A stretch of 64,000 bases of DNA, taken from Zanthoxylum bungeanum (Eukaryota; Streptophyta; Magnoliopsida; Sapindales; Rutaceae). The notes under the pieces were generated by a model, which was not told the DNA's origin, ran no database searches, and was given only the letters and a program-made list of their open reading frames with translations. Where the stretch lies: positions 124,001 through 188,000 of the forward strand of contig SKCR01038157.1 in assembly GCA_019454045.1 (NCBI GenBank), in the 5' to 3' direction. A program made the translations under genes and the position numbers. This document shows, piece after piece, positions 22,201 to 32,925 of the stretch (the stretch's first letter is position 1; each line of letters starts with the position of its first letter).

Positions 22201-25200
22201 TCCATTTCCTGATACTTGTTCCTTGTATTTACTCATGTCTTATCTGCAGGATCTTGTCTGCAAGACCTTTTATGAGTTCTGGTTCGAGGAACCTTCTGGA
22301 CTGCAGACTCAGTATTTTGGAGATGGTAGTTCTGTTCCATTGGAGGTGGCTAAGAAGACTGAGCAGATTGTTGAAATGTTGAGGGGGATGCCAAATCATC
22401 AGCTTCTGGTCACTGTCCTTAAGCGCAACTTAGCCCTTGATTTTTTCCCTCAGTCAGCTAAAGCTGCTGGGATCAACCCTGTGTCACTTGCGACAGTACG
22501 TAGACGTTGTGAAGTAATGTGCAAGTGCTTATTGGAAATGATATTGCAGGTGTTCTTTTAGATTGTAAATGCATTCGGCATACCATTTTGGGGGCTTTGT
22601 TCAGTTTTCAAAGTAATGTTGAAAACTTGTTGTTCAGGTAGAGGAGATGAATAATGACGGAGTGGAGATGCGTACACTTCCTTATGTGCTGGTCTTGCAT
22701 GCATTTTGCGTGGTAGATCCAACACTCTGTGCACCTGTTTCAGACCCCTCCCAGTTTGTGATCACTCTACAGCCATATCTTAAGAGTCAGGTTATTTGAA
22801 TTTTATTTTCTTATGATTGTCAATACATTATCTGGCATTGATTAAATGGAATATGAGTTTGTTTTTCAAATATAAATAAAGTTCACTGTATTCTGTTTTC
22901 CGATGATCAATACTTTGGTTAGCACATCATTCTTATAATATGTTTACGTCATGATTAAAGAGGTTGAACTTCTCTTGTTAGTAAGATTTGGTAAAATTAC
23001 TTTCGTCGAGTCTTCCGCCCATCCCCAAAAATAAGTGAATGTCTTTTTTTATCACTGTATTTTTACTTTTTCATAATAGTATTGTCACACAGTCTATTTC
23101 CCCTTATACTTGGAAGTTTTGGAGCTTTTAAGTATTCATAAAGGGTTTGGTGATTTGGAAAAGAAATTTCCTTACTGCTATCTTGCAAGTCCAACAATAC
23201 TTGTCTTTTCTGAACATTATCATAGGTATATAATGGGAATTCAAGATATGGATGCAAGGGGACTTCAAAACTTAAATTCTTTCTTTCAAGATTTGGATTC
23301 TTGATATTGCCTTCATAAGCAATTATATTTGCAAATTTCCAATAGCTGGAGGCACTACATGTTCTTGATTTACCTTTTTTTTGGTGCTTAGGTTGATAAC
23401 CGAGTGGTTGCAAAATTTCTGGAGAGTATAATTTTTGTAATTAATGCTGTCCTGCCCCTGATTCGAAAGTTACCCCCGAGTGTCATTGAAGAACTGGAAC
23501 AAGACTTGAAGCACATGATTGTTCGGCATTCTTTTTTGACAGTGGTCCATGCCTGCATCAAGTAGGTTCAGTTCCTTTCTTTTTCTTTTTTCAGTAATTA
23601 ATTTCTTGGATCATTTGATGTTTTCCACGGAAGTTTTGAACTATATCCTTAAAAAATCCTGTTGGTTGAAGACTGATTTAATTGAATGCAAAAAGCTTTT
23701 ATTCAGCTTCTAGGTCAATACTTGCAACTCTTTGTTTCAATTTTCAAATTCAAGGGAATTGTTTATTTTCAGTATATTTCCGAGTCACAACCATCTGGCT
23801 GCTGGAACGGTTAAAAAAATTGCTTATTCAACTGATGCTATGGAGGGTTTTCAAGTTTTAATTGGGCTCATATAGCATGGAATGATCTCCCTTTTAGTTT
23901 ATTTTCTTTTTTTGGAATAGGCGGGGGAGTGCGCCTGCATGCTTGTGCATAGACCAGCAGTTTTTTCCTTTTAAATTTGTACATATTGTCATGTGTATCA
24001 TCTTTGAGAAAGCAACTCTGTTTGCAATTTCAAAATTGTAATTGGCTATACTGTTTTCTTATCTCAGGTGTCTGTGCTCTGTGAGTAAAATATCAGGAAA
24101 AGGGTCAAGCATAGTTGAGCATCTTATTCTGGTTTTCTTCAAGTATTTAGATAGCCAGAATACTGATAGCAAGCAGGTCGGTGCTACTATCAAGTTTTAA
24201 TTTATTTGTTCCATCATTTGTTTTGATCCATTTTATGAAATTCTATGGCCAGCATCAATGTTAGACATATTTATATATTCAATTGCTTTCACTGTGAAAA
24301 TTCTGTGACTAGGTTCACATATTGTTTTGGTGTTTTGATGTACACACTCATTTGTGCAAGTTTAATTTTTTTCCTTTCTACGCTTAAAGAGAATTTATTT
24401 TGAATCGAAATGTAATTTCTCATTATTCTCTTCCACTAGTTTCAGCAAGTGGGGCGGTCTCTTTTCTGTCTTGGATTGCTTATCCGTTATGGGAGTTCTT
24501 TGCTGACTACCTCAAATGAGAACAATATTGATGTTGTCAGCAATCTCAATCTGTTCAAAAGGTATCTTTGTATGGAGGATTTTGGTGTGAAGGTTAGATC
24601 TTTGCAGGTATGCTCTTTTCTGCTCTACTTAGTTCTCTGAATCTTGATTCAACTTTTAGCTCACTCCTTTATCTTTTGGATCTTTGTAGGCTTTAGGTTT
24701 TGTTTTGATTGCTAGACCAGAGCATATGTTGGAAAAGGACATTGGCAAGATATTAGACGCAACGTTGGCTGCTGCTTCTCATGTCCGCCTTAAGGTAAAA
24801 ATATAAGTTGATGCATTCTTCTCATATAGTAATCTTACTAAATCTTGTCATTGACCAGGTGCAAGCTTTGCAAAATCTATATGAATATCTTCTTGACGCG
24901 GAAAGTCAAATGGAAATGGAAACAGATAAAGGCAGTAATAATGAGGTTCAATATACTGTACAAGATGGCCACACTGTACCTGTTGCTGCCGGTGCAGGTG
25001 ATTCAAACATCTGTGGAGGTATAATTCAGTTGTATTGGGATAAGGTTTTAGGAAGATGTTTGGACACTAATGAAGAAGTTCGCCAGACTGCCCTTAAGGT
25101 TTGAGTCTAGCTTCTGAGTTCTCCTCTGTCTATTCTATGATAGGAATCGGCATTATGAACCTGTCCGAGTGTCCTAACCCACAACTATTATATTACTGTA

Positions 25201-27054
25201 CAAGAATAACAAACCTAATTAACAAATAAGAAGGGAAAAAAGGGAGAAAAACGGAAGCTCTATATCAGATTATTTACTTTCGTTATCTGACTGTTGGTTG
25301 TTTTGCTGCCAATGCAGATAGTTGAAGTTGTGCTACGCCAAGGTCTCGTTCATCCTATTACTTGTGTTCCATACCTAATAGCCCTTGAAACAGATCCTCA
25401 GGAAGTGAACTCAAAGTTGGCTCATCATTTACTGATGAATATGAATGAAAAGTACGTGCCTTTAAATGCTTTTAGTATTTCTGTCTCCCTATCAATTGCT
25501 TCTACCTGCTAACAAAAGCCTCATTTCAGGTACCCTGCTTTCTTTGAAAGCCGTCTAGGAGATGGCCTTCAGATGTCGTTTATTTTTATACAATCCATTG
25601 GTGGGGGCTCTTCTGAAAGTCGAAACCAAAAATTCCAATCAAAGGCTGCGGGAAATATGAAGGGGAAATCTGATGGTAGTTCTTTAACTCAAGCAAGGCA
25701 CGGGGTTTCACAAATTTATAAGCTTATTCGTGGAAACCGGAATTCAAGGAACAAATTTATGTCATCCATTGTCCGGAAGTTTGATAACCCAAGCTGCAGT
25801 GATTTCATTATTCCTTTTTTGATGTGAGTACTCTTGATGCCAATGTTGAATTTCTATGATATCATTTGGGAAAAATGAGTTCGAATTTGGTTCTCTTTTT
25901 ACAGGTACTGTACTGAAGTCCTTGCGTTGCTTCCATTTTCCTCACCCGACGAACCACTTTATTTGATCTATACCATAAATCGAGTTATACAAGTTCGAGC
26001 TGGAGCACTTGAGGCAAATATGAAAGCAATGAGTACACATTTGTTGCTAAGAGATGCACATAAGACCACCCACGAAAATGGAATGGTTGATCAGGAGTCG
26101 GCTCAGCCCGTTTTCAATCGTATTACCAAAATGGATTTAAACGGGACAATTAAGGAAGAGCCAGTTGCTCAGCCTATTGTTTATCACATGGCATCAATTG
26201 ATTTGAATGGAACAGCACACCCAGAACCCAATGATCAAACTCTCTGTCATCGAATGCCCCCAGTGGAGGCAAAGATGCATGTCATGGGTTCGGGTGAACC
26301 ACGCGACATCCCAAAAGATGATCTTCAAAAAGCTCAGGTAGGGCATTTAATGAAACTATTAAAAAAAATGATAGTAACAATATTAAAAACTCAAAAGTCC
26401 TTTCTGGGGTGTTTGTACAGGTCGACTGTGTTTCGGCTACTGCACTGCAACTTCTTCTGAAGTTGAAGAGGCACCTAAAGATTGTGTATGGTTTAAATGA
26501 TGCTCGGTGCCAGGTAAATTAGAAGTTGTTTCTACCATATACGTAAGAGGATTACTTTTCTCATCATGTAACTGAATCATCTGTTTGATATATTGACCGA
26601 TAAAAAACAGGCATACTCTCCAAGTGAACCCCAAAAACCAGGAGAGCCCCTTGCTAGGCAGAGCATTCCCTTTGACATCAGTGATACACGTGTCACATTG
26701 CCATTCACATATCAAGACCTCATGCAGAAATATCAGGTGGTGGTTGAGGGAATGTTAATATGTCCTTGTTTTCAACTCAATGCACTGGCCAGTCATGCTG
26801 ATCTCTGGATATTGTTTCTTACTGGTTTTGTTACTCCCCAGGAATTTAAGAATGCATTGAAGGAAGATACTGTTGACTACACAGTTTACACAGCAAATAT
26901 CAAAAGGAAGCGCCCTACACCGAGAAAGGGGCCGAGATCCGGACGAATGATTGGCGGGGATGACGATTGTGACTATAGTGACGAAGAATGGACAGGTGGA
27001 GCTCGGAGGATGAGTAATAGCGGCAGAAAAAGTTACAATACTAGACGGAGATAG
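13249..27054 (+). CDS. SCC2: Sister-chromatid cohesion protein SCC2 (cohesin loader, Nipped-B/NIPBL family)
   Basis: Loads cohesin on chromatin with SCC4. I placed 28 exons by GT-AG sites and frame: 13249-13520, 13991-14100, 14778-14914, 14995-15091, 15213-15469, 15788-15895, 16036-16147, 19315-19411, 19508-19694, 19807-20238, 20315-20847, 20923-21127, 21202-21252, 21362-21520, 21625-21792, 22250-22549, 22638-22790, 23392-23561, 24068-24176, 24446-24607, 24690-24794, 24859-25098, 25318-25451, 25530-25823, 25905-26337, 26421-26513, 26611-26736, 26842-27054. The sum is 5457 nt, 1818 residues, with no internal stop; plant SCC2 is of this size. The N-terminus has RIADLL and the plant block [24 protein letters not shown] finger (CSVC ... 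CQGC ... WNCQFC) lies at about residues 670-714. HEAT-repeat and Nipped-B C-terminal sequence ([16 protein letters not shown]) follows, then a basic tail. The gene looks functional. Confidence 0.96.
16652..18679 (-). mobile_element. Non-autonomous hAT element in SCC2 intron 7
   Basis: Terminal inverted repeats CAGTGTTCTAAAA and, from the right end, CAGTGTTCAAAAA match at 12 of 13. The 8-bp target duplication is TAGTAAAA (16644-16651) and TAGTAAAG (18680-18687). Both ends carry AGGCGC/GCGCCTAGG-rich subterminal repeats. The minus strand keeps a transposase remnant: [20 protein letters not shown] and an acidic tail (18180-17910, continuing 17050-16920), interrupted by the nested element. It is decayed and needs a helper transposase. 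Confidence 0.88.
17059..17907. mobile_element. hAT-type MITE nested in the intron 7 hAT element
   Basis: Ends CAGTGTTGTTAGAGGCG and, inverted at the right, CAAGGTTGTTAAAGGCG match at 14 of 17. The 8-bp duplication is CATCTGCC (17051-17058) and CATCTGCA (17908-17915). GAGGCGC/GCGCCTCG repeats occupy both subterminal zones. The interior (about 17160-17750) is T-rich with no gene. It interrupts the transposase remnant of its host, so it is the younger insertion. Confidence 0.88.
18705..19091. mobile_element. MITE with TCTGTTTGGTATA-type inverted ends
   Basis: The left end TCTGTTTGGTATAACTTTT is inverted at the right as TCTGTTTGATATAGCTTCT. Internal blocks such as AGAGCTT and ACTTTTTA are also mirrored. 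The short noncoding element lies in SCC2 intron 7 right after the hAT element. The target duplication is not clear. Confidence 0.65.
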
Positions 27055-27742
27055 GCAGTTATTGTAGTTGTAAGTACATAACCAACCAGTATTAGGCTAA
27101 CATGTACATTATAGGAAATCATCAATACATGATAGGATGATGAGAGGGAATGGGATATAAACCTGGAAACAGAAAAGGCAAAAACCCAAGTAGGATGAAA
27201 GTGCTTTCTTGAACTGTTTCCACATTGTAATTTGTTTTGTACTCGATTTAATTACTGCGCATCCTTTCTTTTTATGAAATTCAATCATGTTGAAGATTGA
27301 ATTTCCACATGATTATAATTTTTTTTGGTAGAAATGTAATCCTTCTTTTGTGTATGAAACTGATTTTTTTATTTTTTATTTTTTATTTTTTTACCATTTT
27401 TATGGTTAGGATTCAGGTTTGTTCATTGACATTATCTTACACCAAACGGGATCAATAAACATTGATTATAAAATTTGGCAGCTCCCATATGATTAGGCAA
27501 AGAAGGCTTCACAACTCAAACAAAATGTCTTAAGCTAAATAATAAACTATCTCCAACACAGCTCAATTTTCCTATACTTTTAATTATGTTCCGTACTAAA
27601 CATCACATTGTAAATAATAAAGAACGAACTTCAAACAAATTTTGGGAAATTATTATATTACAATTAATATTTTTGTAGATATAGAAGAAGCTTCAAGCTA
27701 CAGTGAGGTAGCCACGTCTTAAGATGGTCCTTGCCGAATTCT
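27055..27742. other. Convergent 3' spacer between SCC2 and BCCP
   Basis: Holds the 3' untranslated regions of both genes. It contains no ORF or repeat beyond T-rich runs (about 27364-27392). Confidence 0.6.
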
Positions 27743-28078
27743 TCATGGTACAATGACATAAAGAGGCTGCATTGAAACAATACAGGAAATAAGTTTACAT
27801 CACTACACAGAGATTGCGATAAAGAGAGGGGAAGAGAGTAATCACCGTGTCTACGCTAACTGGTTTTCCATCCTCTACCAGTATTTCAGTTACGGTTCCA
27901 GATTGATCAGCCTGAATATCCAATATTGAAATTAGTACGAAGATAAGCACAAATCAAATTTCCTAAACCACAAAGAAACAATGGGAAGAGATGGGTCAAG
28001 TAGTCGGCTAACATGATTAATGAAACAAGGGACATAATTCCAATAGGATAATAAGTTGTATATAAGATGTAACATACT

Positions 28079-30827
28079 TAGACCCGGCCACGGTTTGGAA
28101 CCGAAACCGAACCGATTGGAACCGACCGATTCCGATTTCGGAATCGGAATCGAAAACGGTTATCGATTTTGTTTGGTTCGGTTAGGGTTTGCCCCTAGCC
28201 AAACCGAACGGTTCGGTTCCGACGGTTCTGGTTGGAACCGTTAAAGCCCAACGGCTACTAACCATTGGGCAGGGCAGGCCCAACGGCTAGTAGCCGTTGG
28301 GTTGGCTCCCTGCCCTAAAAATTACAAAAAAAGTTTTTTATTTTTTTTTAAATCTAATTACTAAATTACTCTTAATAACATTAATAAACGGCCAATTTTT
28401 GGGGCATTTTAGGTATCACAAAAATAATCCAAAAATATATAAATATAGATTATTTTTCATTTTTTCAACACACAAATTCTCTATTCTCTCAATTTCTTTA
28501 ATTCTCTCATTCTCAATTCTCTCATCTTCAATTTCTCATTCTCAATTCTCTCATTATTCAATATTAATAAAAAATGGCAAGCTCATCTGAGAACACCATG
28601 TCGAATGTGCCAACCCAAGATAGCAGTCAAAGTATCGGTACACGGAGAAGAGAAATTAAGTCTCGATCCTCCGATATTTTCAAAATTCATTTTCATTTAG
28701 TCGAGACTGAAAATGAAGGTACAAGAGCAATATGCAACTATTGTGGTGTATCCTACAAATTTAATGGCGGTTATGAAAATATGAACAAACACTTGGATAA
28801 ACATTATGCAGCCGAAATTGAACTTGATATAACGCAAACTCAAATGAGCATGTAATCATCTAGTAGAGGTACGAGTTCTTTAGATTTATTCAAATATTCA
28901 GATGCTAAAAATAGAGAAGAATTTGCTAAATTTACTTGTATGACACATCTTTCTTTAAGTTTTGGTGGAAAAAATTACTTTTACTAATTATGTTCGAAAT
29001 GCTTTAAATCTCGTTGCCTGTAAAATGATTAGAAATACAAAAAATGTCAAATTTTTTATTTATACAAGATGATAAAATTATTTTAAATGAAATATTTAAA
29101 TATGTTAAAGGTCGTCTTTCGATTTGTTCTAATATTTTGAGTGACCATTGGCAAACACACTCATACATGAGTGTGACTTGTCATTGGATTGATACATCAT
29201 GGAACATGAAAAAATGACTTATTGTATTTAGGGTTTTTGATGAGCAACATACTGCACAAAATATTTATAGAATGATTAAAGTAATTTTTGATGAATATGA
29301 TTTATTAGGTAAAATTTTAACAATTGATTTTGACAATGCATCTGCAAATACTGCATCAATTGGAGATTTAAGAGAAACATGTCAATCAAATTTGGGGGTC
29401 GAAATTTTCATGTTCGTTGCACATGTCATGTCCTTAATTTATGTGTTCAAGATGGTCTGACTTATTTAGAACCTTACATTGATCCTATTAAGATTGCACT
29501 TAATTGTATTTGGTCATATTCTCAAGTTAGGAGAAAATGTGTCAAGTTTTGTAAATTAAATGATGTTAAATAGGTAAAATTTTCACGAGATGTTCTAACA
29601 CGTTGAAATTCCAACTTATTTTCTGTTAAGTCAAGTTTTTTAATACAAAGATGTATTATGTATTTTTTTCCCAACATGTTCAACATATCACATTTTTTTC
29701 CTAGTCAATGAGATGTTTGTGAAAAAAATTTAGAACTTTTAAATTTTTTTAATGATGCTACAACAAATATTATTAATTTTTTTAATATTTTTAGCGGAGT
29801 TTATTATCCTCCAACAAATTTATTATTGCTGAAAGTTTGAATATTGTTGGTACTCTATATGAGCATGTTAAAAGTTCTGATTCTAATAATATTGTTTTAA
29901 TTGAAGCTATTGCAGTTATGAAGAGAAAATTATTGATTTATTTCAAAGACATTTCATTGTTTTATCTTATTGCCACAGTTTTTATCCTAAATTTAAATTA
30001 GAAGGTTTGAATAGTTTCTTACAAACTTACTATACATATTTAGGAATATCTGATGAAATTAATATTACAAAAATAATAGATAAAATAAAAATTGGTTTAT
30101 GTGATTTATTTAATGATTATGTTAGTAGATATAACTTGCAATCATTAGGACAATCTACCCGTAAATATTTCAAGACTTAACATAAGTGATCGTTGGTTAC
30201 TACAACGAAATAAAAAACATAGGGATAGAGCGACTAATAACCCAAAATTGGATAATTAATTATCTACCAATTTCGAGTTTCCAGCTGAAAGTTTAGTGCG
30301 TAAAAAATTTCAAGTACTTGAATGGTGGAACCGACATCAAAATGTCTATCATGTTTTATCAATTATTATTAAAGAGGTGATGGTAGCACATGTTTCCACT
30401 ATTGCGGTTAAACAAGCCTTCAGTTTATGAGACAATATTTTGGAAGCGAGACAGTCTTTATTACATCCAAGCACTGTAGAAGCAACGGCATGTGTGGATG
30501 ATTGGACCCGAGCTGATTTGAGGCAACAAGATGTCCCCAATGACTTTGAAGATTTGTTCAACAATGCATCTGCAAGTGCAAGCGGAACGGGAGCTGAATG
30601 ATCAACCGACACTGATAATGATGATGATTGATGAGTAAAAATTTAAGTTCGTGCTTTTTAATTTTATTTTTAATTTAATGTAATCTAAATTCAAATTAAT
30701 AATTTTAAGTAAATTTTTCAATCTCATTTTTTTAAAAATCATTATTAAAATTAATTAAAAAAAATCAGAACCGTTCGGTTCTGTTCCGGTTCGGAACCGA
30801 ACCGAACCGAACCATTGGCCGGGTCTA
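28079..30827 (+). mobile_element. Complete hAT transposon copy B in BCCP intron 5
   Basis: Perfect 12-bp inverted ends TAGACCCGGCCA and a perfect 8-bp target duplication AACATACT (28071-28078 and 30828-30835). GGTTCC/GGAACC-rich subterminal arrays lie at 28090-28250 and 30768-30815. It is 2749 bp long and points opposite to the BCCP gene. The transposase gene within is dead. Confidence 0.96.
28574..30601 (+). pseudogene. hAT transposase of copy B, degenerate
   Basis: Starts MASSSENTMSNVPTQ, with a BED finger AICNYCGVSYKFNGGYEN. Scattered frames then match the catalytic and dimerisation regions of copy C, ending in ASASGTGAE. Many stops and indels break it (first stop at 28853), so it encodes no transposase. 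It is more diverged from copies A and C than these are from each other. Confidence 0.88.
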
Positions 30828-32253
30828 AACATACTGATAGATGATTTTTTTTTTCACAAATCCTGGCTAGACTGCAACAAACTGTGGGAAACGGAGATGA
30901 AGAGCAAAATAATTGTAAGTAAAAAAAGAAACAAGACAATAAAATTACTACAAAGTGGGAGAGGAGATAAAGCAAATACGTACTTCAATTTCATTCATCA
31001 ACTTCATGGCCTCAATGATGCAAACGACCTGACCTTTATGCACCTTATCTCCAACCTGAAACAACAAACATGAGCAATTTGATGGAAAGTTTTCTATTAC
31101 TAGTACTGTGATCTGCTTTTGATTGCTACTCTGTGACTGTGAGGATAAGGTTTTAAAGGTAAGCTCACTAGCACAAGCACCTACCTTAACAAATGGTGCT
31201 TCTCCAGGTGCAGGGCATCGATAAAAGGTTCCAGCCATGGGACATTTCAGTGGTGGGTAAGATGATTTCTTTGCAGGGGGAGGTAAAGCACGTGCTGGTG
31301 CAGAAGAAGTGGGGGGTTTGTAGGAGCAGGATCTGGAGCAGCTGCTGCTGGTGGAGTCGGATACATCACGTGAGGCATAGGGGGGTAGCATACTGACAAC
31401 AGGTGTTGGTGGCTGCAAAGCCTCCTTTTTCCTTATTATGAGCTCACAGTCTGACTGCTTCATTTGCAGTTCAGTAATGTCTCTCGAATCCACAAGTCTG
31501 TTCATGAAGATGAAATCAATTCCAAAAAAAATGACACTGTCTGATTATTAAACAGTTTATGTATACTCATACACTGAAGTACAAGAATCACCGACTTACT
31601 GTTAGACATTATGACCCATAACGTCACTGTTTTGTTAATGATATTGTATTATTGTACAAAATTAACTATGTGATAATGAAATTGCCTTTTGCCGTTTTGT
31701 AAAATTATTTACTTTGATATATTAATGGCAAAAGTCCGTATGATTAGTTCCGTATTGAGATGATATGAGACAGTATCAATATAAAAGGTTTAATCATTAA
31801 ATATCCCTAGTCGGAGTATTATCGAGATCGGACATCGATAATGCGGAATAGACTAGTATTGCATTTGTGCATGTTGTGAGGGCACAACGGCATAGTTCTC
31901 ATATATTTAAGTATTGGATACTTATGGAAGTGCGATAGGAGGTTGTGTTTTACCGATGGTACGGAAAACAGCTTCGCTCTGGATAGACCCCGCGGAATCC
32001 CATTGGTAGTATGTCTGCGTGTCTATGGGAGGCCGCATCAGGGTAGGTGTATATGGTCTTAACCTGAGACTTGCATCGCTAGTACTTGCGACAATCGGTA
32101 AACTTTGGTTTTGGTGGTTGGGGACTTTAACCGGTTCTGTGTTCACCACTTCTGGGTTTATCAGGAATCGTAGTGTACTGGGTGTGATGTCAAGATGGAA
32201 GTATCACTTCAGACATATGGAGTTGATGATCGCGCAGGACACAGAACTAGTAC

Positions 32254-32262
32254 TCTATAAAA
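32254..32262 (+). promoter_or_regulatory. TATA box of the solo LTR
   Basis: CTATAAAAG in the middle of the LTR is a good U3/R promoter match. If active it would drive transcription to the right, antisense through BCCP exons 3, 2 and 1. Confidence 0.55.
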
Positions 32263-32648
32263 GGTTGCAACCGTCGTGACAATATGACTAGGTCAGGATT
32301 GTCCGATTTAAAGAGACTAGTTGTTTGATGTCCGATATATGTTTCGTACGGGGCGACACACTTCCAGCCCCAGGCCTAACATGTGATCGTTCGATACTGG
32401 ATCGATATACGCGATACTGCGGTATACTACGCTTGATAAAGATCTTATATTCCAGTAATAATATTTCTGGAGAATTGGGTAGGCATGGCGCTTTGCTAGA
32501 AGCCAACTTTGTCTTGTGAATCGGTAAAGACGTAGTACGAGGTACGTACGTGTTTGGATTATCCAACGACCGTATTTACTGCCAACATATCCGGAGATCT
32601 CTTGGGTCGCTTCCTGAAGATTCACCTATGACGTTTGATTCGAACCTT

Positions 32649-32925
32649 ATTAATCTTGGATTAATTGCGGAGAAACTTTATCTTGGATAAAATGCCTTAT
32701 TAGGAGAGAGAGAGAGATCGATTAATTTGGAATTAATCGATAAAATAATATATTCGATATATTATTAAACGAAATTAGATTTCGACGCGGAATTAAAATC
32801 GGATTTTAATTCGGGCAAACGAATTAATTTAGAATTAATTCATTAGCGAACTGAATAGTAATTTCGCAAGGCGTAATTATTTAATTCACGTCGCGATGGA
32901 AATTCGTTAATTCGGAATTAACGAA
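32649..32925. repeat. Series of eight inverted repeats with 3-nt loops
   Basis: Perfect stems separated by exactly three bases occur at 32649-32665 (loop TTG), 32677-32691 (TTG), 32717-32741 (TGG), 32744-32766 (TCG), 32770-32784 (TAG), 32790-32812 (CGG), 32821-32841 (TAG) and 32903-32925 (CGG). Stems are 6 to 11 bp and differ in sequence, although several share AATTAAT cores. They lie downstream of the LTR TATA box, so in the presumed R-U5 transcript. Confidence 0.9.

Noticed and set aside
32019..32625. ORFs inside the solo LTR
   Set aside because: Short overlapping frames on both strands with no known domain; LTRs of this type are noncoding.
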